Shown: piece after piece, positions 1-8,419 of the stretch
How the letters are laid out: each line of letters starts with the position of its first letter
Position numbering within the stretch: the first letter of the stretch is position 1
Notes under the pieces: generated by a model
The model's input: the letters and a program-made list of their open reading frames with translations, nothing else
What the model was told of the DNA's origin: nothing
The model's database searches: none
Program-made: the position numbers and the translations under genes
From: an uncultured Clostridia bacterium
Lineage (GTDB): Bacteria; Bacillota; Clostridia; Monoglobales; Monoglobaceae
Direction: 5' to 3'
Assembly (NCBI GenBank): GCA_947631965.1
Contig: CANRNL010000009.1
Coordinates: 1-64,000, forward strand
Length of the DNA stretch: 64,000 nucleotides

Positions 1-1
1 G

Positions 2-1819
2 TATGAATACGACGGATTCAGCACGCTTGATTTAACAAAGCTTTCAAAAGAGGAAAAGGACAACTTATTTAAAAATTGCGACGCGGCGTTTAAAAAGGCG
101 CATCCCAATGCCGCGGATATTGATAAAATGACGGGCTTTATCGGTAAAGCGATTGATTATGCGAGTGATTTTCAAACATTATGCGAGCAAATAAACGCAT
201 ATTATAACATCAGACAATTGAGCGGCTCGATGCAGCAGATAATGAAGGATATGTATAACGTGTGTCCAAGCGATAACCCTGCTCTCAAACAGGCGCTTAG
301 GGACTGTATCAGCGTAATGGGAACAAGTGATGACGAATTCACGCAAAGGATGGCAGCCAACGTTATTGCGATGACGGGAAAAAACGTTGCGCAGGCGGGA
401 TTTGATGAGCTGTGGAGCGGCGTTAAGCGCTCGTTTAAGGCTGCAAATCCGGCTGCATATATTGCACAGACAATATACGAATCCGGTAAACTCATAACTC
501 AGGTATGCTTTAACACGGATGAGATACAGGAAAAATATTGTAAGATTATAGCTTTGGTTAATACCGAAAATGTGCTGAATACGGTTTATAACAATACAAA
601 AAGTAGCTTTAAATCCGCTAAAAGCAAAGGGAACGCGCAAGCATATAACAGTGCTGTGGATGTAATGTTTAATATTCTTAACAGCGACTGTGATTATGCC
701 ACGGCTTTTGCCGATGCTGTTGACAGTTCGCTCGCGGGACAAATATCGAGCCTCTTGGGTGATGATACAATAGAGGATTTTAAAGATTCGGTGACAAGTA
801 TTAAAACGTCAACAGACCAATTTCACGAGACGGTTCTGACATATTGGATCGGGGAGCTTGAAAAAGAAGGAAACGACAGATATAAAGATTATGAATATCT
901 GCTTGATGAGTCGTGGGAACGCATGAGAAAAAAATACAACGTTGCCTGCCCTGTCGATATTTATATTTATGATACGGATGGCGTTATTGTCGGCTCGGTA
1001 ATCGACAATGTTCCGTACTGCCGTCCGGATGCCAATATTACAATATCGGTAGAAGGCGATGAAAAAACAATATATATGTATGGTAATAAGCAATATAATA
1101 TTTCATATGTAGGAAATGATGCCGGAGAAATGGATATAAGCATTGCCGAATATGATGATACAGATAATGTAACGCGCAATGTTTATTTCAACAATATTGA
1201 GCTTACGGACGGATTGACGTACAATTCAGCCGACACAGGCTCCAACACGGGAGAGGATGCATATATCCTTACGGATGAAAATGACTTGGATATAACTCCC
1301 GGATATGATTCTTTGAATGATTCAGACGGTACATTATATACGGCAAGCATTGAAAGAGGCTGCTTTGCCGAAATGACCTCAATCGAGCGTGAGCTTCATG
1401 TCGGAGAAAACGCTGAAATTACAGCTTACGTTCCGAACGGATATAAGTTTATAGGATGGACTACCGACACGGGCGAGGATATTTTTGCGGATGCGGCAAA
1501 CGTAACTACTTCAATATGTATGCCTGACCATGATATTGCTATAATAGCAAATATTGAAAAATGCCCGACCATATCCATATCGGATTATACAGATAACAGA
1601 GTAACAGTTGATACTCTCAACTGCGAGGACATTCGGGGAGAAGTTATTTTAGCTGTATATGACGAAACCGATACGCTTAAATCCGTATATCAAAAACCGC
1701 TTGATGATATAGTGATATTTGAGAATGTAAATATATCGAACATGAACATAAAAGTCATGCTGTGGGACAGCATGGAAAATATGAAACCGCTTGCGGCTGT
1801 AGTCGAACAAACATTATAA
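2..1819 (+). CDS. C-terminal part of a large hypothetical surface or secreted protein (5' end outside window)
   Basis: The frame is open from base 2 without a stop, so the first ATG at 128 is probably internal and the gene starts before the window. The visible part (about 605 residues) has a mostly helical, Asn/Ala-rich first half. The last third is beta-rich: a stretch containing 'NGYKFIGWTTDTGE' resembles the divergent InlB B-repeat found in clostridial surface proteins. The C-terminus, with 'IKVMLWDSMENMKPL', matches a tail common in exported proteins of gut Clostridia. I recognise no catalytic domain. Any signal peptide would lie upstream. A strong hairpin follows the stop. The function is unknown; a role as an extracellular binding or structural protein is inference. 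Confidence 0.7.
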   Translation, partial: YEYDGFSTLDLTKLSKEEKDNLFKNCDAAFKKAHPNAADIDKMTGFIGKAIDYASDFQTLCEQINAYYNIRQLSGSMQQIMKDMYNVCPSDNPALKQALRDCISVMGTSDDEFTQRMAANVIAMTGKNVAQAGFDELWSGVKRSFKAANPAAYIAQTIYESGKLITQVCFNTDEIQEKYCKIIALVNTENVLNTVYNNTKSSFKSAKSKGNAQAYNSAVDVMFNILNSDCDYATAFADAVDSSLAGQISSLLGDDTIEDFKDSVTSIKTSTDQFHETVLTYWIGELEKEGNDRYKDYEYLLDESWERMRKKYNVACPVDIYIYDTDGVIVGSVIDNVPYCRPDANITISVEGDEKTIYMYGNKQYNISYVGNDAGEMDISIAEYDDTDNVTRNVYFNNIELTDGLTYNSADTGSNTGEDAYILTDENDLDITPGYDSLNDSDGTLYTASIERGCFAEMTSIERELHVGENAEITAYVPNGYKFIGWTTDTGEDIFADAANVTTSICMPDHDIAIIANIEKCPTISISDYTDNRVTVDTLNCEDIRGEVILAVYDETDTLKSVYQKPLDDIVIFENVNISNMNIKVMLWDSMENMKPLAAVVEQTL

Positions 1820-1871
1820 ATATATTCTATGCGCTTGTCCAATCATATGAAAATCAATAAAATTGAAACAG

Positions 1872-1906
1872 AAAACGCTCCGACGAACCATCGTTCGGAG
1901 CGTTTT
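1872..1906. terminator. Rho-independent terminator between convergent genes
   Basis: A 12-bp perfect stem (AAAACGCTCCGA paired with its complement) closes an 11-nt loop and ends in TTTT. It sits 52 bp after the surface-protein stop and about 100 bp from the convergent comEB stop. It has A-runs on one side and T-runs on the other, so it could serve both strands. Confidence 0.8.
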
Positions 1907-2010
1907 CGTCGTCAAATTTTCTTTTTTACAGTTCTTGACCATTACACAGTCTTTTTTATATAGAAAGTTTTAGCCTCATTATAGGGTGGATTTTGGTCTT
2001 ATGTAAAAAA

Positions 2011-2499
2011 TCAATAGCCTTTTTCGAGATTAAGCGTTTCGTCGTTATCTATCCATTCGCGGACGTAGACGACAGTGTATTCGGTCGGGGTGTTGCGGAT
2101 TATAACGCGCTCGATACCCGCGTTTATAATCATTCGCTTGCACATCGAGCAGCTTGACGCGTTAGGCACAAGCTCGCCCGTTTTCATATCCCTGCCGACG
2201 AGGTAGAGCGTTCCGCCGAGCATATCCCGCCTTGCCGCGCTTATAATGCAGTTGGCTTCGGCGTGGACGCTTCTGCAAAGCTCATACCTCTCGCCGCGCG
2301 GGATTTTAAGCTCCTCGCGCATACAAACGCCCATATCGCAGCAGTTTTTTCTGTCTCGCGGAGAGCCTGTATATCCGGTTGAAACTATCTCATCGTTTTT
2401 AACGATTATGGCGCCGAAGTTGCGTCTCAGACAGGTTCCGCGCTCCAGCACCGTTTCGGCAATATCCAAATAATAGTTATATTTATCAACCCTTGTCAT
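2011..2499 (-). CDS. comEB: dCMP deaminase / ComEB-type cytidine deaminase family protein
   Basis: The 162-aa protein belongs to the zinc-dependent deoxycytidylate deaminase family, which converts dCMP to dUMP for thymidylate synthesis. The zinc site is visible: H79-A-E81 in 'SVHAEANC' and C117/C120 in 'SSCSMCK'. The usual Pro before the first Cys of the second motif is Ser here. An extra Cys-rich segment, 'NCCDMGVCM', precedes the active site, as in many Firmicutes ComEB proteins. The length is normal. The gene is monocistronic, divergent from tsaE, with an AGGGC-type ribosome-binding site and its own promoter. Deaminase assignment is firm; the dCMP preference is by family. Confidence 0.9.
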   Translation of the reverse strand: MTRVDKYNYYLDIAETVLERGTCLRRNFGAIIVKNDEIVSTGYTGSPRDRKNCCDMGVCMREELKIPRGERYELCRSVHAEANCIISAARRDMLGGTLYLVGRDMKTGELVPNASSCSMCKRMIINAGIERVIIRNTPTEYTVVYVREWIDNDETLNLEKGY

Positions 2500-2533
2500 A
2501 GCTTGCCCTCCGTTTTCCTCTTAAATTACTTTC

Positions 2534-2562
2534 ATTATATATTAAAGCAAAAATTTTTTCAA
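2534..2562 (-). promoter_or_regulatory. sigma-A promoter of comEB
   Basis: On the minus strand TTGAAA (2557-2562) and TATAAT (2534-2539) are separated by 17 bp, and transcription would start about 28 bp before the comEB ATG. The -35 lies only 7 bp from the -35 of the divergent tsaE promoter. Confidence 0.75.
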
Positions 2563-2569
2563 TACTAAG

Positions 2570-2598
2570 TTGACATTTTTTTGCCGAAAAGGTATTAT
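2570..2598 (+). promoter_or_regulatory. sigma-A promoter of the tsaE-tsaB-dac operon
   Basis: TTGACA (2570-2575) and TATTAT (2593-2598) are spaced by 17 bp; the predicted start near 2605 leaves a short leader before the tsaE ATG at 2639. Confidence 0.85.
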
Positions 2599-2638
2599 AT
2601 TTATAGAACATTTTTAAAGGTAAAATTGGTGACCGATT

Positions 2639-3061
2639 ATGAAGCTCTACATAAGTCAAAACGCCGACGAAACGCAAAAAATCGCGGCTGAAATCGCATT
2701 CGGGCTGAAAGCGGGCGACGTTGTTGCGCTCGGCGGCGGTCTGGGAGCGGGCAAGACCGCCTTTGTGCGCGGAGTTGCCGCGGCGCTTGGAGCGGAAGAG
2801 GTTGTCACCAGTCCGACCTTTACAATTTTAAACGAGTATCACGGTGAAAATTTGAATATATATCATTTTGACGCTTACAGAATTGAAAACGGCGGTGAAG
2901 CGGAGCGAGAGTGGCTTGACGAATATCTGTTCGGCGACGGCGTGTGCCTCGTCGAGTGGGCTGAAAACATAGCCGCGCTGCTCCCCGAAGCCTGCATAAA
3001 GATTCAAATTTCCGCCGACCCCTCAAAGGGCGAAAATTACAGGGAGATAAAAGTATGCTGA
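2639..3061 (+). CDS. tsaE: tRNA threonylcarbamoyladenosine biosynthesis ATPase TsaE
   Basis: This 140-aa P-loop ATPase works with TsaB and TsaD to transfer the threonylcarbamoyl group to A37 of ANN-decoding tRNAs (t6A). Walker A is 'GGGLGAGKTAF' near residues 33-43. The family signatures 'TSPTFTILNEY' and 'CLVEWAEN' follow, and length is typical. It is the first gene after a consensus promoter. Its last seven bases overlap the tsaB start, which suggests translational coupling of the two t6A subunits. TsaD is not in the window. Assignment is firm. Confidence 0.95.
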   Translation: MKLYISQNADETQKIAAEIAFGLKAGDVVALGGGLGAGKTAFVRGVAAALGAEEVVTSPTFTILNEYHGENLNIYHFDAYRIENGGEAEREWLDEYLFGDGVCLVEWAENIAALLPEACIKIQISADPSKGENYREIKVC

Positions 3062-3768
3062 TATTTGCCGCCGACACCTGCTGTATGGCCGCGACAGCCG
3101 CGCTCGTTGACGATACGCGTATGGTCGCGCAGACGGTTGTCAACCACAATAAAACTCACTCTCAAAAGATGATGCCGCAGATTGCGGATATGCTCAAAAA
3201 CGCCGATATTGACATAAGCGACATCGACGTTTTTGCCGCCGCCGTCGGGCCGGGGTCGTTTACCGGAGTCAGAATAGGAGTCGCGGCGGTAAAGGGTATG
3301 GCGCAGGCGGCGGACAAGCCCTGTATCGGGGTTTCGACGCTTGAGGCGCTCGCAAACAATGCGTGCTGCTTTTGCGGAATTTTAAGCCCTATTTTGGACG
3401 CGCGCCGAGGGCAGGTGTATAACGCGCTGTTCGAGTGCGACGGACGAGAAATGAAGCGCCTTACGCCCGACCGCGCGTTGCCGCTTGACGAGCTTTTGTC
3501 CGAGCTTGAAGCGGACGGCAGGCAGACCGCCTTTATGGGTGACGGAGTTTTCGTTTACCGCGATGGGATTGAAAGCCGTTTGGGAGATGCGGCGGTGTTC
3601 CTGCCGAAATTTTTAAGTATGAATCTCGCGGGTTCGGTCGGCGAGCTGGCGTACAAAGCCGCCCTTCGAGGCGAATTTGTTTCGTACGGTGAGCTTACTC
3701 CGCAGTATGTAAGATTATCTCAGGCTGAACGGGATAGGAAAGAGAAAGAAAATGAAAGAGAAATTTAA
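3055..3768 (+). CDS. tsaB: tRNA threonylcarbamoyladenosine biosynthesis protein TsaB
   Basis: TsaB (237 aa) is the non-catalytic ASKHA-fold partner that scaffolds TsaD and TsaE in t6A37 synthesis. The N-terminal 'DTCCMAATAALVDD' and the hallmark 'GPGSFTGVRIGVA' near residue 70 identify it, and the length matches the family. The N-terminal AADT usually reads LDTS; the double Cys here is slightly unusual. The ATG overlaps the tsaE stop, and the 3' end overlaps the next gene by 17 nt, so the three genes are probably one transcript. Assignment is firm. Confidence 0.95.
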   Translation: MLIFAADTCCMAATAALVDDTRMVAQTVVNHNKTHSQKMMPQIADMLKNADIDISDIDVFAAAVGPGSFTGVRIGVAAVKGMAQAADKPCIGVSTLEALANNACCFCGILSPILDARRGQVYNALFECDGREMKRLTPDRALPLDELLSELEADGRQTAFMGDGVFVYRDGIESRLGDAAVFLPKFLSMNLAGSVGELAYKAALRGEFVSYGELTPQYVRLSQAERDRKEKENEREI

Positions 3769-5278
3769 AGCAAGACGTTTTGTATTTATACTGTTATCTA
3801 TAATATTTTTGTTCGGGACGATAAGCGCTGCGGCGGCTCCGTCCGTCGTAGTATCAACTCCCGAACCTACCGCGACGCCCGTAAGAAGCGCGTCTCCTTC
3901 GGCGGCTCCGACCGCGTCGGGAGCGTCCGCTTCAAGTACTCCCGCGCCCTCGTCGTCGGCGGGAACGGAGGCCCAGCCGAGCGAGCCGGCTTCTCCGCTG
4001 GACGCTCTGAACGCACAGCTTATCTGCGAAGCGGCTGTTTTGATTGACGGAAAGTCGGGCGCGGTGCTGTATGAAAAGAATGCGAACGAGAGACTGTATC
4101 CCGCGAGTACGACTAAAATTGCCACGGCTATGGTCGCGCTGGAGGCTGTCGCGGCGGGCGAAGCGAGCCTTGACGATATGGTTACAACCTACGGCGACGA
4201 CCTCTCCGAGCTTCCCGCGGACAGCAGCGTACTCGGCTTGCTGGACGGGGAGGAAATGCCGCTGGGCGATTTGCTGAACGGACTTTTGGTGGCTTCGGGC
4301 AATGATGCGGCAATAGTAATAGCGAGGTATATCGGAGGTTCGCAGGAGGCGTTTGTGGAGCGTATGAACGCGCTTATGCAAAAGGTCGGCGCGGAAAATT
4401 CGCACTTTGAAAACGCACACGGACTGCACAGCGACAACCACTACACAACCGCCGCCGATATGGCGAAGCTCACAAAATATGCGATGCAGAACAACACGTT
4501 CCGCGATTATGTGTCCAACGCGCATATATATCTTCCGGTGACGAATAAGAGTGACCGCCGATATTTTATAAACACCAACAATCTTATTTCGAGGATGAGG
4601 TTCACGGATTTTTATTATGATAAGGCGATAGGCGTAAAGACCGGGTCTACCGACCAAGCGGGTTACTGCCTTATAGCGGCGGCGCAGAGCGGAGAGAGAG
4701 AGCTTATATCCGTTGTGCTTAAGTCGGATGACCAAACACATTCGCACACCTCTTCAAAGGCGCTTTTGGAGTACGGCTTTGACAACTTCACTTCGTACAA
4801 GGTGGCAAAGCAGGGAGAAATACTCAGTGAAGTGAGGATTAAATATGCGGCGGGCGGTATAGACCATATTCCGCTTGTGCCGCAAACAGCCGTTGCGCTG
4901 ACCATTCCCAAGGGCGCGAACAAGGATGAGATAGAAATGGAAATCAGCGCTCCCGATTTTGTCGCCGCGCCGGTTGAGATAGACCAGGTTATCGGCTCGG
5001 TCAGTTATAAATACCACGGACAGATATTAAACACCGTGCCGCTCGTGTCGGACGCGACCGTACCGCGTCACGCGCTCGGATTTATTTTTCAGGGAATAGA
5101 TAAGATATGGGGCATAGAAGCGGTAAGAGTTGTCATTTATATATTGATTGCCGCCGCTTTTGCACTGGTGTTTATATTTATAGTCGGATTGATACGCGCG
5201 CTCGGGAAGAAAAACAAGCGTTCGTCCTCCCGCCCGTATGAACCGCCTACCTATTACAAAAATAATCGAAAATTTTAA
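3752..5278 (+). CDS. D-alanyl-D-alanine carboxypeptidase (PBP5/DacF family)
   Basis: This serine D,D-carboxypeptidase (508 aa) trims the terminal D-Ala from peptidoglycan stem peptides outside the membrane. A signal peptide covers roughly residues 1-29. A low-complexity Ala/Ser/Pro/Thr linker follows (about 30-82). The peptidase S11 domain carries the active-site S119-T-T-K122, an SGN motif ('ASGNDAA') and 'KTGST'. A beta-rich PBP5 C-domain comes next, then a transmembrane helix near residues 456-482 and a basic, Tyr/Pro-rich cytoplasmic tail. Classical PBP5 uses an amphipathic anchor, so the full C-terminal helix plus cytoplasmic tail is a variant. It overlaps tsaB by 17 nt. Confidence 0.92.
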   Translation: MKEKFKARRFVFILLSIIFLFGTISAAAAPSVVVSTPEPTATPVRSASPSAAPTASGASASSTPAPSSSAGTEAQPSEPASPLDALNAQLICEAAVLIDGKSGAVLYEKNANERLYPASTTKIATAMVALEAVAAGEASLDDMVTTYGDDLSELPADSSVLGLLDGEEMPLGDLLNGLLVASGNDAAIVIARYIGGSQEAFVERMNALMQKVGAENSHFENAHGLHSDNHYTTAADMAKLTKYAMQNNTFRDYVSNAHIYLPVTNKSDRRYFINTNNLISRMRFTDFYYDKAIGVKTGSTDQAGYCLIAAAQSGERELISVVLKSDDQTHSHTSSKALLEYGFDNFTSYKVAKQGEILSEVRIKYAAGGIDHIPLVPQTAVALTIPKGANKDEIEMEISAPDFVAAPVEIDQVIGSVSYKYHGQILNTVPLVSDATVPRHALGFIFQGIDKIWGIEAVRVVIYILIAAAFALVFIFIVGLIRALGKKNKRSSSRPYEPPTYYKNNRKF

Positions 5279-5305
5279 AATAAAATACAAATGGAGGGAA
5301 AAATT

Positions 5306-5581
5306 ATGAAATCAATGAATTCAAAGTCTATGGGGCATGTACGCGAAATAGACAAAAACGGCAGAATAGTTATTCCAAAAGAACTGCGAGATATGCTGAA
5401 CGTTCAAGATAACGACAAATACGAAATTACTGTCGAGGGCGAGGATATTATACTGAGAAAATTCAGCGTAAAGTGTATTTTTTGCGGCTCCAAAGAAAAT
5501 CTCAAGTGTTTTAACGGTAAAAAGATATGCGCCGACTGCGCGTCAAAAATTTCGGAATTACAGAGGGGAAAATCTTGGTAA
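5306..5581 (+). CDS. AbrB/SpoVT-type transcriptional regulator with C-terminal Cys4 zinc-ribbon-like tail
   Basis: The 91-aa protein has an N-terminal SpoVT-AbrB swapped-hairpin DNA-binding domain ('VREIDKNGRIVIPKELRD', residues about 12-29). Its C-terminal half carries CxxC pairs ('CIFCGSK' and 'CADCASK') likely to bind zinc. An in-frame ATG at 5291 exists, but GGAGGG (5293-5298) lies exactly 7 nt before the ATG at 5306, so I choose 5306. AbrB proteins are dimeric transition-state regulators; the target is unknown. The stop overlaps the ung start codon. Family assignment is firm, target genes are not. Confidence 0.9.
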   Translation: MKSMNSKSMGHVREIDKNGRIVIPKELRDMLNVQDNDKYEITVEGEDIILRKFSVKCIFCGSKENLKCFNGKKICADCASKISELQRGKSW

Positions 5582-6240
5582 ATATCGGAAATGATTGGGA
5601 CGAGCTTTTGGCGGGAGAGTTTAAGTCGGAATATTATTTGAGACTGAGAAAATTTTTGGCGGAAGAATACAGAACGAGGACGATTTATCCCGATATGTAT
5701 GATATTTTTAACGCCTTAAAATATACCGCGTACCGCGACGTTAAGGTGGTCTTGCTCGGTCAGGACCCGTATCACGGCGCGGGGCAGGCGCACGGTCTTT
5801 GCTTTTCGGTACAGCGGGGAGTGGAGCCGCCTCCGTCTCTTAAAAATATTTTTAAAGAGTTAAACGACGATTTGGGCGTTCCCGTTCCGGCACACGGAAA
5901 TCTTACGAGCTGGGCGAAGCAGGGAGTTCTGCTTCTAAACACCGTATTGACGGTGCGCGCGGGCGCGGCAAACAGCCATCGCGGTATGGGCTGGGAGATA
6001 TTGACCGATAAGATAGTGAGCCTTTTGAATGAGCGAGAGAAGCCGCTGGTATTTCTTTTGTGGGGAGGCAACGCACGGCAGAAGCTCCCGCTTTTGACAA
6101 ATCCGCGTCATTTGATTTTGCAGTGCGCTCATCCGAGCCCGCTGTCGGCGTCAAACGGATTTTTCGGTTGCCGCCATTTCTCCAAAACAAACGAATTTTT
6201 GCGCTCGGTGGGAGAGCAGGAAATTGACTGGTCGTTGTAG
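5575..6240 (+). CDS. ung: Uracil-DNA glycosylase, family 1
   Basis: Ung removes uracil from DNA to start base-excision repair. Family 1 motifs are complete: 'GQDPYHGAGQAHGL' with the catalytic Asp, the Phe of 'LCFSV', and 'HPSPLSA' with the catalytic His. The frame opens at an ATG at 5527, but the best start is TTG at 5575: GAGGGG sits at 5563-5568, six bases upstream, and the resulting 221 aa is the usual size. The TTG overlaps the abrB stop region, which implies translational coupling. A terminator follows within 15 bp. Confidence 0.93.
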   Translation: MVNIGNDWDELLAGEFKSEYYLRLRKFLAEEYRTRTIYPDMYDIFNALKYTAYRDVKVVLLGQDPYHGAGQAHGLCFSVQRGVEPPPSLKNIFKELNDDLGVPVPAHGNLTSWAKQGVLLLNTVLTVRAGAANSHRGMGWEILTDKIVSLLNEREKPLVFLLWGGNARQKLPLLTNPRHLILQCAHPSPLSASNGFFGCRHFSKTNEFLRSVGEQEIDWSL

Positions 6241-6254
6241 GTTATAATTAAATC

Positions 6255-6286
6255 AAACAATTCCCCGCTTGTCGGGGAATTGTTTT
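6255..6286. terminator. Rho-independent terminator between ung and hepT
   Basis: A 13-bp perfect stem (AAACAATTCCCCG and complement) closes a 5-nt loop (CTTGT) and ends in TTTT. It ends the rightward ung transcript and may also serve the leftward hepT transcript. Confidence 0.85.
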
Positions 6287-6319
6287 GATTTTTTGCGCTC
6301 AATCGAAATAAAAAATAAC

Positions 6320-6344
6320 CGACAAAAATCGTTGATTTTTGTCG
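6320..6344 (-). terminator. Possible terminator hairpin downstream of hepT
   Basis: An 11-bp perfect inverted repeat (CGACAAAAATC and complement, 3-nt loop) lies 23 bp beyond the hepT stop. The T-run lies inside the arm, so this is a weak call; the stronger hairpin at 6255-6286 may be the real end. Confidence 0.4.
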
Positions 6345-6366
6345 ATAAAGCAAAAACTGCCGAGGA

Positions 6367-6696
6367 TTATAAAAATTTCAATATGTTTTCTTTCAGTACG
6401 GGAAAGTCATTTATAACCGTGTTATATACGTCGTTCATATTAAGAGTTCCGTACTTATGTGCCGCTATATCACGAAATCCTGCAATATTTTTCCACGGGA
6501 CGGAGTTGTGTTCCGCTCTGAATTCAGGGGAGAGATTTTTTACAAGCTCCCCTATATTTATCACGGTCATACATATACCGCGTTTAAATAATTCATCACT
6601 GTCAAAATCTCTAAAGCTTTTATCGCAAAGTGCATTTATAGCAATATTCAGTTCATCAATAATTTTATTTAATATGACTAAATCTCTATGCCGCAT
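6367..6696 (-). CDS. hepT: HepT-like HEPN-domain toxin (DUF86)
   Basis: The 109-aa all-helical protein carries the HEPN ribonuclease signature RxxxxHxY: R75, H80 and Y82 in 'RDIAAHKYG'. HepT toxins of type VII toxin-antitoxin systems cleave RNA and are neutralised when the partner nucleotidyltransferase AMPylates the Tyr of this motif. The gene overlaps the upstream mntA by 11 nt, the standard two-gene arrangement. The residue pattern suggests an active toxin. The target RNA is unknown. It is unrelated in function to its ung and transpeptidase neighbours, so it was probably acquired. Confidence 0.9.
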   Translation of the reverse strand: MRHRDLVILNKIIDELNIAINALCDKSFRDFDSDELFKRGICMTVINIGELVKNLSPEFRAEHNSVPWKNIAGFRDIAAHKYGTLNMNDVYNTVINDFPVLKENILKFL

Positions 6697-6973
6697 AAAG
6701 ATTCACCGCCTTGTCGATTTCAATGATTGAGTTTTTCGGAACGGGAGAATGAATTACATCAACAGAGGTATTCAGCAATTCCTCCATACGATTTTTAACC
6801 GCGCAAAGAGTAATAAGCGATATTGCCTCAGTTTCAAATTCGACCAATAAATCAACATCACTTTCGGGTGTACTCGTGCCGTTGGCGTATGAACCGAAAA
6901 GGTCAATTCTTATAATAGGATATTCATTTGCTACGATTTCGGCAGCGTTTGCAATTTGTGTTAAAGTCAACAT
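6686..6973 (-). CDS. mntA: MntA-like minimal nucleotidyltransferase antitoxin
   Basis: The 95-aa protein is a minimal nucleotidyltransferase with the GSx10DxD motif intact: G27-S28 in 'LFGSYANG' and D39-x-D41 in 'SDVDLLVEF'. Family members neutralise HepT by transferring AMP to its active-site tyrosine. It is the first gene of the pair and has its own consensus promoter directly upstream. The ATG at 6973 follows a G-run ribosome-binding site at reasonable spacing. The C-terminus overlaps the hepT start by 11 nt, which favours coupled synthesis with antitoxin first. Family assignment is firm; AMPylation is inferred from the family. Confidence 0.9.
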   Translation of the reverse strand: MLTLTQIANAAEIVANEYPIIRIDLFGSYANGTSTPESDVDLLVEFETEAISLITLCAVKNRMEELLNTSVDVIHSPVPKNSIIEIDKAVNLYAA

Positions 6974-7005
6974 AAAGAGGTATCCCCCCGTTTCTTATTA
7001 TTAGT

Positions 7006-7034
7006 ATTGTATCAAATTTTATAATTTCGGTCAA
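7006..7034 (-). promoter_or_regulatory. sigma-A promoter of mntA-hepT
   Basis: On the minus strand TTGACC (7029-7034) and TACAAT (7006-7011) have a 17-bp spacer. The -35 overlaps the stop codon of the upstream transpeptidase gene, so the pair can be expressed independently of the wall operon. Confidence 0.8.
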
Positions 7035-8419
7035 TCCGAAAGATACTTCTTAATTACGTTTCGCGCGATGGGAGCCGCCGCGGTGCCGCCGCTGCTGCCG
7101 TCGTTCTCAAGAATTACGGCGACCGCTATCTGAGGATTGTCGGCGGGGGCGTAGCCCACGAACCACGCGTGGTCCTTTTCCTTTTCGTTTTCGGATGTGC
7201 CGGTTTTACCCGCAACTTTAATGCCCGAAATCTGAGCCGAAGTACCGCTTCCGCTCTCAACCACCTCTTCCATAAGTCCCTGCACATAATTTGCACAGCC
7301 CGCCTCGATGGGTCTGTAAAGTATCTGCGGCGAGTGCGTTTCCACGGCAACGCCCGAACTGCTTGTGACCTTGCTCACGATATACGGCTTCATCATAACG
7401 CCGTCGTTGGCGACAGCAGAGGTTATCATCGCCATTTGGAGCGGCGTGGTGAGCAGTTTTCCCTGACCCATCGCAATAAGCGCCGCATCGGCGTTGTTGA
7501 GGCTTCGCCCGTCTATTGAACTCGTTGACGTTTCAATGTCAAAATCCGTGAGCGGTTTGTTTATTCCGAATCTCTCCGAAATTTCAAGCATTACATCAGG
7601 ACCCATTTCGTAGCCGAGCGTACAAAACGCAAAGTTACTCGACACCGCAAACGCGCGAGGAAGGTCAATTTTGCCGTGCGCCTGTTTACCGTAGTTTTCA
7701 ACGGTTATGCCCTTTTCCTCAAACTTGCCCGTGTCGTTAAACTCCTCGTTTTCAAGGTCGTTTTCGTATGCCGCCGCCGCCGTCACTATCTTATATGTCG
7801 AGCCGGGCGGATAAAGTCCCTGCGTTGCTCTTGCCAAAAGCGGAGAGCTTTCGGTTTCAACAATATTATTCCATTCGCTTTCGAGAACCTCGCTTGTCGG
7901 GTCAAAGTCCGGATAGCTCACACACGCGAGCATTTCGCCGGTATTGGGGTCTAACGCCACTATCGCGCCGTTTTTGCCGCTGAGCTGGTCGTGTGCGTAG
8001 CTCTGGAGGTTGTGGTCGAGCGTCAGCCTTAAATCGTAGCCCTTTTTGATTGGTTCAAACGACAGAGAAATTCCGTCCTTCGCCAAAAGCTGACGGTCGT
8101 ATTTCTTCTCAAGCTGTGTTTTGCCGTAAACCGATGAGGTATAGCCTATGATGTGACTGTATAAATTTCGGTACGGATAGCGCCGCAGATGAACGCCGCT
8201 TTGCTCGTCCATTACGCTTTCGGCGAGCAGAGTGCCGTTGCGGTCATATATGTTTCCGCGTTTTATATCAAGCTCGTTTTCCCATTGGCGCATATTGTAC
8301 GGATTTGTCGCAAGCTCTTCGGATTTGAACATATTGAAGTAAAGCAAATATGTTATGAGCGACAGAAACATAACGCAAACCACAATCAAAAGATGAATTA
8401 TTCGCTTGTTTATATTCAT
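7031..8419 (-). CDS. Class B penicillin-binding protein (D,D-transpeptidase, PbpA/FtsI family)
   Basis: This 462-aa membrane-anchored transpeptidase cross-links peptidoglycan. It has a short cytoplasmic start, one transmembrane helix (about residues 8-28), a short dimerisation domain with 'RGNIYDRNGTLLA', and a transpeptidase domain with S207-T-Y-K210, S260-S-N262 and K405-T-G-T408. All active-site motifs are intact. It is shorter than FtsI and closest in layout to actinobacterial PbpA. Its ATG overlaps the FtsW/RodA stop by 4 nt, so it is probably the cognate partner of that glycosyltransferase. Whether it serves elongation, division or sporulation cannot be decided from sequence alone. Confidence 0.9.
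   Translation of the reverse strand: MNINKRIIHLLIVVCVMFLSLITYLLYFNMFKSEELATNPYNMRQWENELDIKRGNIYDRNGTLLAESVMDEQSGVHLRRYPYRNLYSHIIGYTSSVYGKTQLEKKYDRQLLAKDGISLSFEPIKKGYDLRLTLDHNLQSYAHDQLSGKNGAIVALDPNTGEMLACVSYPDFDPTSEVLESEWNNIVETESSPLLARATQGLYPPGSTYKIVTAAAAYENDLENEEFNDTGKFEEKGITVENYGKQAHGKIDLPRAFAVSSNFAFCTLGYEMGPDVMLEISERFGINKPLTDFDIETSTSSIDGRSLNNADAALIAMGQGKLLTTPLQMAMITSAVANDGVMMKPYIVSKVTSSSGVAVETHSPQILYRPIEAGCANYVQGLMEEVVESGSGTSAQISGIKVAGKTGTSENEKEKDHAWFVGYAPADNPQIAVAVILENDGSSGGTAAAPIARNVIKKYLSD

Noticed and set aside
5291-5305. Upstream ATG for the AbrB regulator
   Set aside because: The ATG at 5291 overlaps the GGAGGG that is ideally spaced for the ATG at 5306.
6269-6730. A 153-codon rightward frame over hepT
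   Set aside because: Antisense to a HEPN toxin with intact catalytic motif and overlapping partner; the minus-strand gene is the real one.
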